Positions 35,990-43,722 of a stretch of 64,000 bases of DNA are shown here, piece by piece. Source of the DNA: Phycisphaerales bacterium (GTDB taxonomy: Bacteria; Planctomycetota; Phycisphaerae; Phycisphaerales; UBA1924); the NCBI GenBank assembly GCA_029260295.1, contig JAJDDN010000008.1:806001-870000 (forward strand), given 5' to 3'. Below the pieces are notes generated by a model, which saw nothing but the letters and a program-made list of their open reading frames with translations, made no database searches and was not told where the DNA came from. The position numbers were made by a program, and so were the translations under genes. Positions within the stretch are counted from its first letter, which is position 1; every line of letters starts with the position of its first letter.

Positions 35990-36664
35990 ATGAGCACCCC
36001 ACCATCAGACCACTCCGGAACCCCCAATATCCAGCCCTTCGCCCTAGGCGACTTCCAAACAAACTGCTTCATCGTCACCGATGGCGACCCAACCCCAGGC
36101 AAGTCATGCTGGATCGTCGATTGCGGCTACCAACCAAAAACCCTCCTCGACGCCGTAGAACAACAACAGCTCAAAGTCGAAAAAATCGTCCTCACCCACG
36201 CCCACGCCGACCACATGGCCGGGCTCTTCGACGCCCGCTCAAGATTCCCAGACGCCAAAATCCTCATCCACCCCCTCGAAGAATCCTGGCTCAACGACCC
36301 GATCCTCAACCTCTCAGCAGCCCTCGGACTCGCCATCACAGGCCCAACCCCAGACGCCTTCCTCAACCACGACGACTCCCTCACCCTCGATTCCCTCACC
36401 TTCAGAATCGCCCACACCCCCGGCCACTCCCCAGGCAGCGTCTCCCTCATCCACGAACCCTCAAACTCCGCCCTCGTCGGAGACACCCTCTTCCACGGCT
36501 CCATCGGACGAACAGACTTCCCCGGATCAAGCTTCGAGCAACTCGAAGCCTCCATCAAAACCCACCTCTACACCCTCGACCCCGAAACCACCTGCTACCC
36601 AGGACACGGCCCAAAAACAAAGGTCGGCCACGAACGCGCGACCAACCCCTTCGTCTCCGGTTAA
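35990..36664 (+). CDS. MBL-fold metallo-hydrolase (glyoxalase II-like)
   Basis: The 224-residue protein has the metallo-beta-lactamase-fold motif LTHAHADHMAG, the third His in AHTPGHSPGS, the bridging Asp in VGDTLFHGSIGRTD and the last His in YPGHGPKTKVG. This ligand pattern matches the glyoxalase II/YcbL-type thioesterase branch. The substrate is unknown. Two GGGTGCC-family hairpins follow before the convergent DinB gene. Confidence 0.92.
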   Translation: MSTPPSDHSGTPNIQPFALGDFQTNCFIVTDGDPTPGKSCWIVDCGYQPKTLLDAVEQQQLKVEKIVLTHAHADHMAGLFDARSRFPDAKILIHPLEESWLNDPILNLSAALGLAITGPTPDAFLNHDDSLTLDSLTFRIAHTPGHSPGSVSLIHEPSNSALVGDTLFHGSIGRTDFPGSSFEQLEASIKTHLYTLDPETTCYPGHGPKTKVGHERATNPFVSG

Positions 36665-36672
36665 ATATCTCC

Positions 36673-36712
36673 GGTGCCCTCCTTCGACCGTCTTCGGCGA
36701 AGGAGGATCTTC
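36673..36712 (+). repeat. GGTGCC-TCTTC hairpin element B
   Basis: CCTCCTTCG-a-CCG, loop TCTT, then CGG-CGAAGGAGG, followed by ATCTTCTCTTC. The stem sequence is shared with elements F, G and I. Confidence 0.8.
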
Positions 36713-36746
36713 TCTTCACTTTGGGGGGTCTCTTCACTTTGGGGGG
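36713..36746 (+). repeat. Tandem TCTTCACTTTGGGGGG pair
   Basis: Two exact copies of TCTTCACTTTGGGGGG (36713-36728 and 36731-36746) link hairpins B and C. The same leader precedes hairpin G near 61150. Confidence 0.8.
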
Positions 36747-36748
36747 CT

Positions 36749-36793
36749 GGGTGCCATGGAGGTGTTGTCTTCGACTCCTCCATGTCTTCTCTC
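36749..36793 (+). repeat. GGGTGCC-GTCTTC hairpin element C
   Basis: After GGGTGC, CATGGAGG pairs with CCTCCATG around a TGTTGTCTTCGACT apex; GTCTTCTCTC-type trailer follows. The stem is different from B next to it, and related to L at 63313. Confidence 0.8.
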
Positions 36794-36802
36794 AAAAACT
36801 AA

Positions 36803-37339
36803 CTAAGCCGACCCAAGCCCCATGCACCGACGCCAAGCACTCAGCTGCCCAAGGTGGAACATGTAGTGGTCGTGCAACATAAAGATACACAGCGCCGCAG
36901 GCGTACCCGCCATCTCCACATACCAATCGTCCCCAGTAAACTGTGCGTTCAGAGCGTCATCATCGAGCCCTTGGATCGCCTTGATGACCGTTTCGTGGGC
37001 ACTATTGAAATGAGCAATAATCTCATCCATCGACGCGTAAATATCGCCATTAGAATCGTCCTGACAGTCCACGCCATGCATGAAGAGCTCATCAAACTTC
37101 GCAGGGTTCTCAATGGCCGATGCATCAAGACCAAGAATCCCAAGAATCATCTTCGGATAGATCGAAAGATGCCCAAACACAAACGCCGCGTGATTCGTGT
37201 TGATCGCCTTCCCATCCGCTACCGGGAACCGAGCAAACTGCTCCGCGGTGATCCCGTTCAGCAAAGAATCCGCCAGATCCTTCGTCCGGGTCAGCGTGCG
37301 GGTAATTGTCTGGGCCATGGATGTCGTAGCTGTCGTCAT
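36803..37339 (-). CDS. DinB-family protein
   Basis: The 178-residue protein has the four-helix-bundle pattern of DinB/YfiT proteins. The metal-binding histidines are expected in FVFGHLSIYPK (first) and HDHYMFHLGQLSAWRR (last two). Such proteins often act as metal-dependent thiol transferases or stress proteins; the exact activity here is unknown. The gene is monocistronic on the reverse strand, 41 bp from the ThiF/MoeB gene. Confidence 0.83.
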   Translation of the reverse strand: MTTATTSMAQTITRTLTRTKDLADSLLNGITAEQFARFPVADGKAINTNHAAFVFGHLSIYPKMILGILGLDASAIENPAKFDELFMHGVDCQDDSNGDIYASMDEIIAHFNSAHETVIKAIQGLDDDALNAQFTGDDWYVEMAGTPAALCIFMLHDHYMFHLGQLSAWRRCMGLGSA

Positions 37340-37380
37340 GTCGATCTCCTTGAGGAATCCTTCTCTATCTAACCGTTCAG

Positions 37381-38454
37381 TCAGCTACCAATATAGCGGC
37401 TATAAATCGCCCGAGCAACCCCCAAATCCACCGTCCCATCAACAATCGCCCGCCCATCAGCAAAGCAGGTCAACTCAAACCGCTCACCACCATGCTCGAC
37501 CATCCCCCGGATCATGTATTCCTTCACCTCAAACCCCCCAAACCCCTCAACACCCTCCAGAGCCCCCCCCAAACGCCTCAGATCGATCATCTCGCCCCCA
37601 CCTGACACCTGAACCGCATTCTGTCCACACAACGCCTGAGGCTCCCCACGCCCCGCCTCCAGAAACTCAAACCGTCCCAACCCACAACACGCACATTCAG
37701 GATCCTTCGCCGACGACAACTCAATCCGGCTCCGCGTCCCCTCCCAAAGATCAAAGCTCAGCATCGACCCCATCACCCGCTCGTCATGCCCAAACAAGAT
37801 CTTCATCGCCTCGGCGGCCTGATAGCTCGCGATGATCGACGACACCGGCGCCAGCACCCCCGCGGACTCACAAGTCGGCTGCGTCCCCGCCCTCGGCGGA
37901 CTCGGCTGGATACACCGCAAACACGGTCCCCCCTCACCACCACCCCCCGGCGTAAACACCGCCGCCGACCCCTGCGTAGAGATCGCCCCCCCATACACAT
38001 AAGCCACACCCAACTTCACCGAACAATCATTGATAAGGAACCGCGTCTCAAAGTTGTCCGTCCCATCAATCAACACATCCGGCTTCCCATTGCAACCAAT
38101 CAACTCAAGCGCATTACCCGAACTGAAATCCGCAATATGCGCATGGACAGCCACCTCAGAGTTCACCGCATTCAACCGGTCCTTAGCCGCCATCGCCTTA
38201 GGCTTCTTGGCAACCGCATCCGCCTCACAAAACAAAGGCTGCCGGTGCAGGTTCGACATCTCAACAAGGTCACGATCAATAATCGTCACCGTCCCCACAC
38301 CAGCCCGGACAAGCAGATCCGCAGAAACACACCCAAGCGCACCCACCCCCACAATACAAGCATGCGACTCACCCAGCCGCTTCTGCCCCTCGGCCCCAAC
38401 ATACCCCACCCGCTCCTGCCTCGCGTATCTATTGATTTGATCCTTCACACTCAT
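37381..38454 (-). CDS. ThiF/MoeB-family adenylyltransferase (E1-like)
   Basis: From the ATG at 38454 the protein has 357 residues. The E1-like core has RYARQERVGYVGAEGQ, the ATP-binding VGVGALGCVSADLLVRAG, the Arg motif NLHRQPLF and DGTDNFETRFLIND, plus two CxxC zinc pairs (CLRC and CACC). It adenylates the C-terminal Gly of a ubiquitin-like sulfur carrier (ThiS or MoaD) for thiamine or molybdopterin synthesis. A ~90-residue C-terminal domain follows; its position corresponds to the rhodanese domain of MoeBR proteins, but no active-site Cys loop is obvious. Neither sulfur-carrier gene is adjacent. Confidence 0.88.
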   Translation of the reverse strand: MSVKDQINRYARQERVGYVGAEGQKRLGESHACIVGVGALGCVSADLLVRAGVGTVTIIDRDLVEMSNLHRQPLFCEADAVAKKPKAMAAKDRLNAVNSEVAVHAHIADFSSGNALELIGCNGKPDVLIDGTDNFETRFLINDCSVKLGVAYVYGGAISTQGSAAVFTPGGGGEGGPCLRCIQPSPPRAGTQPTCESAGVLAPVSSIIASYQAAEAMKILFGHDERVMGSMLSFDLWEGTRSRIELSSAKDPECACCGLGRFEFLEAGRGEPQALCGQNAVQVSGGGEMIDLRRLGGALEGVEGFGGFEVKEYMIRGMVEHGGERFELTCFADGRAIVDGTVDLGVARAIYSRYIGS

Positions 38455-38487
38455 ACCAAAGCATATGACCCCGGCTATCCTCGATGC

Positions 38488-39162
38488 ATGACACACTGCA
38501 ACTCAGAGAACAACTTTCCCGTCGAAGGTCTCGCCTGGACCGCCCCAAACCCGCTCGACTGCCAGCTCGAATCAGAACGCCTCATCATCCGCGCCTACCG
38601 GCTTGAGGATGCCCAAGAGTTCTTCGAAACCGTCTGCGAATCCCGAGACAACCACCTCCTCCCATGGATGCCCTGGGCCAAAGACAACCATCGCACCCTC
38701 GAATCAACCACCAAATACATCTGCGAGCAGATGCTCTCCCTCGCCAACCCCGCCACCTTCAAAGAAGTCGGCACCGGAATCTTCTGCAAACACACAAACC
38801 GCTATCTCGGAGGCACTGGTATCCACGATGTGAGAACAGACACCGCCTCCTGCGAAACCGGCTACTGGATCCGCAAAGACGCCATCGGAAATGGCTACGC
38901 ACGCGAAGCCTGCGCCCGCACAATCACCTGGGCACTCGCCCCCCAAGCCCAAGCCGGCCTCGGGCTCAACCGAGTCCGCATCTACTGCTCAGGCGCAAAC
39001 GCACCCTCAGTCAAAACAGTCGAAAGACTCAACATCCAAAAAGAAGTCCACCAACGCAACGACTACTGCATCGATACCCTAGGCCCAACAGACCGCCTCG
39101 GATGGGGCGTCATGCACGATCAATGGGATTGCACAAACCACTGTGCAATCGAATCTAAATAG
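38488..39162 (+). CDS. GNAT-family N-acetyltransferase (RimJ/RimL-like)
   Basis: From the ATG at 38488 the protein has 224 residues. It begins like RimJ-type acetyltransferases (LESERLIIRAYRLEDAQEFF). The acetyl-CoA motif A region is GYWIRKDAIGNGYAREACAR, followed by NRVRIYCSGANAPSVKTVER. The acceptor amine is unknown. The open frame extends far upstream to 37786, but that part is the shadow of the ThiF gene. The 3' end contains the inverted repeat GATTGCAC/GTGCAATC (39127-39151), still within the reading frame. Confidence 0.88.
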   Translation: MTHCNSENNFPVEGLAWTAPNPLDCQLESERLIIRAYRLEDAQEFFETVCESRDNHLLPWMPWAKDNHRTLESTTKYICEQMLSLANPATFKEVGTGIFCKHTNRYLGGTGIHDVRTDTASCETGYWIRKDAIGNGYAREACARTITWALAPQAQAGLGLNRVRIYCSGANAPSVKTVERLNIQKEVHQRNDYCIDTLGPTDRLGWGVMHDQWDCTNHCAIESK

Positions 39163-39164
39163 CC

Positions 39165-39203
39165 GGGTGCCACTACTCGCCGCTTCGGCGCAGTAGTGTC
39201 TTT
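39165..39203 (+). repeat. GGGTGCC-GTCTTT hairpin element D
   Basis: After GGGTGCC, ACTACT-c-GCCG, loop CTT, CGGC-gc-AGTAGT, then GTCTTT. Identical in stem to element H at 62414. It starts directly after the GNAT stop codon. Confidence 0.82.
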
Positions 39204-39228
39204 GGGTGACAAAAATCATGAGTGATTC

Positions 39229-39268
39229 GAAGACACTACTGCGCATAAGAATGCGAGTAGTGGCACCC
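39229..39268 (-). repeat. GGGTGCC-GTCTTC hairpin element D' (inverted copy)
   Basis: On the reverse strand: GGGTGCC, ACTACTCGCA, loop TTCTTA, TGCGC-AGTAGT, GTCTTC. With D it forms a large inverted pair, so 39165-39268 can also fold as one long hairpin. Confidence 0.82.
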
Positions 39269-39283
39269 AGCCCGTTCCTTCTC

Positions 39284-39334
39284 TCCTCCCCCGCGGGGCG
39301 CGGGGGAGGTGCCCAAAGGGCGGAGGGGGTCTTC
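39284..39334 (+). repeat. C-rich/G-rich double-hairpin element M1
   Basis: CCTCCCCCGCG, loop GGG, CGCGGGGGAGG (perfect 11 bp), then GCCC-aaa-GGGC, then GGAGGGGGTCTTC. Similar units occur at 62454 and 62533. Confidence 0.8.
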
Positions 39335-39353
39335 ACCTTTCCCCCATCCCCCC

Positions 39354-40577
39354 CTACACCAGCGTAATCACACTAATCTCCGGCGGCACCCCCACACGCA
39401 CCGGAAGCATCGACATCCCAACCCCCCGAGAAATCAACACCCGGAACGCAGGCCCATCCACAAGCCCGCCCGCATACTTCTGCCCATACCAACTCGGCAC
39501 AATCGGCGTCCCCAAAAACGGAATCCGCACCTGCCCCCCATGCGTGTGCCCAGAAAGCATCAGATCAACCCGAGGCGATCCCGCTTGCGTGAGCGCATGA
39601 ATCTCCGCCGTATCCGGATTATGCGCCAGCACCACTCGCGCCGTCTCCGAACGCACACCAGCGAACGCCTTCCCTGTATCAATCACCCCATCGGTCAAAT
39701 CCCCAAGCCCAACAACTACCAGCGATTCATTCCCCGGATCAGATTCAACCACCGACCGAGTCACCGGATCAATCCACACCCGATCATTATCAATCATCCG
39801 CACCCCAACACTGCTCAGCATCCCCGACAACTCCTCCCCATCCCCCCACCAATCATGATTCCCCAATACCCCAATCACCCCCATCGGGCACCGAGCAACC
39901 AAAGGCCGGCACAACTCCGCAGCACGCGCGTTCTCCTTGACCCCGTCATGCACATGATCCCCCGTCAGCACAATCAAGTCCGGCTTCAATTCCAAAGCCA
40001 TCCCATACGCCTCCACCACAAAAGACTCCGGAATCCGAGGCCCCAAATGCGTATCAGACACCTGCACAATCCGCAGCCCAACCAACGACCTCGGTAGCCC
40101 CTCAATCGGAATCGAATACGCCCGAACCTGAATCGACCAAGGCTCAACCAGAGTCGCATACCCAGGCGCACCCGCAGCAGCAACCGCAACCCCACCAAAG
40201 GTCGAGTTGGCCATAAACGCACGCCTACTCGGATTCACCGGTTCATCTTCATCCCCAACAACAACTCCCCGTTTCCCCGCAATCAATCCGCGCACCTTCC
40301 AAAGCACAAGCCCCCCAACAACCAGATACCCCCACCCAAAGATGTTGGCAAGCAGTATCGAACCCGGATCAGAAATCCCGTCCCCCAAACCCGCAACATG
40401 AATCACATACGCCGTCACCCACCCAGGAAGCGAAACAATCCAAGCAAAGTTCGCCACCAGCCGGACCAGCCCATCGGCACCCACCGCCCAAGACTGGATC
40501 GTCACCCAAGACCCAACCCCAGCCCCAACCAACCAGATCGCCAAACTCAAAATAACTACCCTCCGGCTCAATCGCAT
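39354..40577 (-). CDS. Membrane-anchored metallophosphoesterase (YkuE-like)
   Basis: From the ATG at 40577 (AGGGG upstream) the protein has 407 residues. Two to four N-terminal helices come first, then a second hydrophobic segment after SRRAF. The calcineurin-like phosphoesterase domain follows, with VQVSDTHLG, LTGDHVHD, VLGNHDWWGDG and LSGHTHGGQVR. The family hydrolyses phosphomonoesters or diesters with two metals; membrane-bound YkuE-type enzymes act at the envelope. The substrate is unknown. A longer start at 40637 would run into the rpsG terminator and is unlikely. Confidence 0.87.
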   Translation of the reverse strand: MRLSRRVVILSLAIWLVGAGVGSWVTIQSWAVGADGLVRLVANFAWIVSLPGWVTAYVIHVAGLGDGISDPGSILLANIFGWGYLVVGGLVLWKVRGLIAGKRGVVVGDEDEPVNPSRRAFMANSTFGGVAVAAAGAPGYATLVEPWSIQVRAYSIPIEGLPRSLVGLRIVQVSDTHLGPRIPESFVVEAYGMALELKPDLIVLTGDHVHDGVKENARAAELCRPLVARCPMGVIGVLGNHDWWGDGEELSGMLSSVGVRMIDNDRVWIDPVTRSVVESDPGNESLVVVGLGDLTDGVIDTGKAFAGVRSETARVVLAHNPDTAEIHALTQAGSPRVDLMLSGHTHGGQVRIPFLGTPIVPSWYGQKYAGGLVDGPAFRVLISRGVGMSMLPVRVGVPPEISVITLV

Positions 40578-40620
40578 ACCCCTGTATCGGAAACAAGCGT
40601 CCAGAGTTCGACCCAACCAC

Positions 40621-40648
40621 AAAAAAACCCGAAGCATTCGCTCCGGGT
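40621..40648 (-). terminator. Intrinsic terminator of rpsL-rpsG
   Basis: On the reverse strand ACCCGGAGC, loop GAAT, GCTTCGGGT and seven T. It lies 28 bp after the rpsG stop and separates the ribosomal genes from the phosphoesterase. Confidence 0.9.
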
Positions 40649-40676
40649 CTTTGATTTATAAGCATTATTCGTTCTA

Positions 40677-41174
40677 TTAGCGAGCGAAGTGAGCAAACGC
40701 CTTGTTCGCTTCAGCCATGCGGTGGACCTGGTCCCGCGTAGTCATCGCCTTGCCCTCACCGCGTGATGCTGCCCAAAGCTCGTCTGCGAGTTTCTCGTGC
40801 ATCGGACGCCCCTTCTCAGAGCGAGCCGCAGCAATGATCCAGCGGAACGAGAGCGACTGCTGACGCTTCGGATTCACCTGCATAGGCACCTGGTAGTTGG
40901 CACCACCGATACGCTTTGAACGGACTTCAACATATGGCTTGACATTTTCAACCGCACGACGAAAGACCTGTACGCCTGTCTCGCAACCCTCGACCGCGTC
41001 GGGGTACTGCTTGAGGCGACCATCCATCACATCGATCGCGTCATACATGACACGCAATGCAGCGGTCTTGCGACCAGAGAACATAATGCAGTTGGTGAAC
41101 TTAGCCAGAACCTTGTCGTTGAACTTGGGATCTGGACGGAGTTGTGCTTCTGAGTTGGTAATGCGACCTGACAT
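40677..41174 (-). CDS. rpsG: 30S ribosomal protein S7
   Basis: The 165-residue protein has S7 segments KFTNCIMFSGRKTAALRVMY, GVQVFRRAVENVKPYVEVRS and GGANYQVPMQVNP, with the RWIIAAAR and HRMAEANKAFAHFAR ends. S7 nucleates the 30S head and contacts the mRNA exit site. It is about nine residues longer than E. coli S7 (156 in the mature K-12 form used most). It follows rpsL as in the str operon, but a terminator comes next and fusA/tuf are absent here. Confidence 0.98.
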   Translation of the reverse strand: MSGRITNSEAQLRPDPKFNDKVLAKFTNCIMFSGRKTAALRVMYDAIDVMDGRLKQYPDAVEGCETGVQVFRRAVENVKPYVEVRSKRIGGANYQVPMQVNPKRQQSLSFRWIIAAARSEKGRPMHEKLADELWAASRGEGKAMTTRDQVHRMAEANKAFAHFAR

Positions 41175-41300
41175 GGGTCATCTCCTTTTGGCTCATCTGT
41201 TCTGCCCTTAAAAAGAGCCAGAACCGTGTTCACCCCGTAGCTGAGAACGCCCGGGATTACTTGCCTGCCCCATCACGACGACGGAGCATGGTTATTGTAT

Positions 41301-41672
41301 TTACTTGCCCTTCTTGGCACCGTACTTCGAACGACCCTGCTTGCGATCATCGACACCAAGGGTATCGAGTGCACCACGGACGATGTGGTAACGAACACCG
41401 GGAAGGTCACGAACGCGACCACCACGGACAAGCACGATGGAGTGCTCTTGAAGGTTGTGGCCTTCGCCACCAATGTACGCGGTAATTTCTTTGCCGTTGG
41501 ACAAACGAACACGAGCGATCTTCCGCAATGCGGAGTTCGGCTTCTTAGGCGTAGTCGTCTTGACGGTCAAACACACACCACGCCGCTGAGGGCTGTTATC
41601 CAAATCCCGTGAGTTGGACTTGGTCGTGGGTGACTTGCGAGGCTTGCGTACGAGCTGATTAATCGTCGGCAT
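41301..41672 (-). CDS. rpsL: 30S ribosomal protein S12
   Basis: From the ATG at 41672 the protein has 123 residues and is a standard S12: [33 protein letters not shown], then [19 protein letters not shown] and [14 protein letters not shown]. It lies at the decoding centre and includes the lysines (TPKKPNS) known as streptomycin-resistance sites. It is the first gene of the rpsL-rpsG pair, 126 bp apart. The upstream open frame to 41864 is not coding. Confidence 0.98.
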   Translation of the reverse strand: MPTINQLVRKPRKSPTTKSNSRDLDNSPQRRGVCLTVKTTTPKKPNSALRKIARVRLSNGKEITAYIGGEGHNLQEHSIVLVRGGRVRDLPGVRYHIVRGALDTLGVDDRKQGRSKYGAKKGK

Positions 41673-41831
41673 AGAGCTAAATCCTGACCTAAAAGGGTCT
41701 CTCCCAATCAACGATTCCCAGCAGACACCGCGCCTGCCGACGATCAAAGTCGGGTCTGTAGTGTAGCCCCCCAACCACCCGAAGAACCCCCCAAAGCTCC
41801 CAAAGTAAGAATTCCCCCCTACCATCGCCCC

Positions 41832-42197
41832 ATGACCCCCCAAAGCACCCCACCCAATACTCAAAATCCCAACAATTCAGACATCGACCCCACCGGGATC
41901 ACCGTTTCAGAGTTCCAAGAACTCATCAAAAACCGCTATTTCGCCTCAGACAATGCCCGAGGCACCGCCGGAACCTTCCTCTATCTCACCGAAGAGTTCG
42001 GAGAACTCGCCACCGCACTGGCAAACAACAACCGCAAAGACAAGCCCCCAACCAAAGCAGAACGCGAAAATCTCGAAGAAGAGTTCGCAGATGTCCTCGC
42101 CTGGCTCGCCACCCTCGCCAACATCAACAACATCGATCTCGCCCAGACACTCATCAAATACACAGACTTCACAAGAGTCCAAGGCGTCAAAGACTAA
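41832..42197 (+). CDS. MazG-like nucleotide pyrophosphohydrolase
   Basis: The 121-residue protein has an all-alpha NTP pyrophosphohydrolase core. The metal-binding glutamates lie in [11 protein letters not shown] and [16 protein letters not shown], the EExxE...ExxD pattern of MazG. It likely cleaves a non-canonical or excess NTP to NMP and pyrophosphate. The first ~25 residues are a low-complexity Pro/Asn/Thr leader. The gene is divergent from rpsL and converges with the first PP2C gene. Confidence 0.85.
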   Translation: MTPQSTPPNTQNPNNSDIDPTGITVSEFQELIKNRYFASDNARGTAGTFLYLTEEFGELATALANNNRKDKPPTKAERENLEEEFADVLAWLATLANINNIDLAQTLIKYTDFTRVQGVKD

Positions 42198-42224
42198 CCA
42201 CCCCACGACCTAAACCACCCATTC

Positions 42225-43679
42225 CTACTCATGCTCCTCATCAGGAACCGTGCAAGTAGTCACTGTCACCGGGCGATAAATCTCGATCGCAAGCGTGTCG
42301 TCATCAGGCGGAATCCCCCCGCGGTGGAACGCCACCTCACGCAAAATCCGCTCAGACCACACCCCCTGGGTATGCTCCGTTTCATCAGCACCAAGCGGGT
42401 GCGATGACGCAAGGATCCGACGCAGCCCCTCAATATTGAGCATCTTCCCATCGGCAGACCGAGCCTCGGTCGCACCGTCCGTATACGCAATCAGAGTATC
42501 CCCAGGCCCAAACTCAATTTCAGCCTGCATCGGATCAAAGTCCTTGTCCTTGCACGCACCAAGCATAAAGGTCGTCGATTCAAGATCCTGAATCGTCCCA
42601 TCAACACCCCGCAAAAACGAAGGCGGGTGACCACCCGACGCATACTCAAGAACATTCTTCGAACCAATTACCCGGAAACACACCGCCGTCGCAAAGATCG
42701 AATGCTTCGAGAGCGTCAGATTAATGTACCGATTCAGATGACTCAAAAGCTCACCAGGAGAAATATCAGGCTGCTCGGCAAACCGCAGATCAATCTCCCC
42801 ATGCAACCGATTCACCGTCAACGCCGCCGGGATCCCGTGCCCGGTGACATCAATCACCGCAACAGACAAAGTCTCATTCCCATCAGCATCCAACTGCGAA
42901 TACCGAGCAAACAGATAATCCCCCCCGATCTGACGCATCGGTTCGTACCGATACACAAACTGGATCTGCCCCGTCGTCTTAGGCGGCGGAAAGAGTGCCT
43001 CATGGATCTGCCGCGCATACGCAAGTTCTTGCCGCAGCATCCCGTACCGCTGATTCAGAAACCGGTTGGTCGATTTCTGAATCCGCTGGCTGTGCTTATA
43101 CCCAGAAATCAGTAACGCAGGCAAGTTGAGCACAAGCGTGCTGACCCCAAAGAACACCGTCTGCCCAATCGAATCACCCTCAAATGCAACATGACTCAGA
43201 AAGCTGGCACCCACCACAATCCCCACCGGGGCCAATGCCTGCTTCACCGTCCAAGGGAACACACTGCACGCAACAAAGTGCGACACCACAAACACCCAGA
43301 TCCCACCAGACATCAGCGAAGGCTCTAAAACACGCAACCCCACCGCGATAAGCCCATTGAGAATAATCAGCCCGATCGAGAGCCGCACCACCCGCTCATC
43401 GCTCACCCGCTTCTCGATGACCATCACCATCACCGCGACATAAATCGCAATCCACACCCCGTAAGTCACCAAGAACAACGCCTTCTCGGTCCCATTATTG
43501 AGCAGGTTCGTAATCTGAGAACTTCGCGCCATCATCACAATCGCGTACACAAACGATATAAGTAAAATCCCGCCCCACACTGAAGTGAACCAGATCAAAC
43601 GCTTCCGCAACAACTGGCTCGTCTCAATATGAAACGACCGCCGGAACTCAGTGGTCTCGATGCTACCTGACTTGGACAA
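42225..43679 (-). CDS. Membrane-bound PP2C (SpoIIE/RsbU-type) serine phosphatase, copy A
   Basis: The 484-residue frame starts at TTG 43679 with GGAA 7 bp upstream. The N-terminal half has about six hydrophobic helices, then a linker at about 205-235 (RQIHEALFPPPKTTGQIQF) and a PP2C-like domain. That domain carries metal-binding aspartates in IGGDYLFAR, AVIDVTGHGIPAALTVNRL and IAYTDGATEAR. Such phosphatases usually dephosphorylate an anti-sigma-factor antagonist in a partner-switching pathway. No STAS or HATPase partner gene is adjacent. It is a paralogue of the next gene upstream, 43 bp away. Confidence 0.87.
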   Translation of the reverse strand: MSKSGSIETTEFRRSFHIETSQLLRKRLIWFTSVWGGILLISFVYAIVMMARSSQITNLLNNGTEKALFLVTYGVWIAIYVAVMVMVIEKRVSDERVVRLSIGLIILNGLIAVGLRVLEPSLMSGGIWVFVVSHFVACSVFPWTVKQALAPVGIVVGASFLSHVAFEGDSIGQTVFFGVSTLVLNLPALLISGYKHSQRIQKSTNRFLNQRYGMLRQELAYARQIHEALFPPPKTTGQIQFVYRYEPMRQIGGDYLFARYSQLDADGNETLSVAVIDVTGHGIPAALTVNRLHGEIDLRFAEQPDISPGELLSHLNRYINLTLSKHSIFATAVCFRVIGSKNVLEYASGGHPPSFLRGVDGTIQDLESTTFMLGACKDKDFDPMQAEIEFGPGDTLIAYTDGATEARSADGKMLNIEGLRRILASSHPLGADETEHTQGVWSERILREVAFHRGGIPPDDDTLAIEIYRPVTVTTCTVPDEEHE

Positions 43680-43722
43680 TCAGTTTCCTTTCAACAGAGC
43701 AACACAAAGGGCAACTGTATGC

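Noticed and set aside
37786..38487. Possible N-terminal fusion to the GNAT protein
   Set aside because: The upstream part is the antisense of the ThiF/MoeB gene; the GNAT family starts at the ATG 38488.
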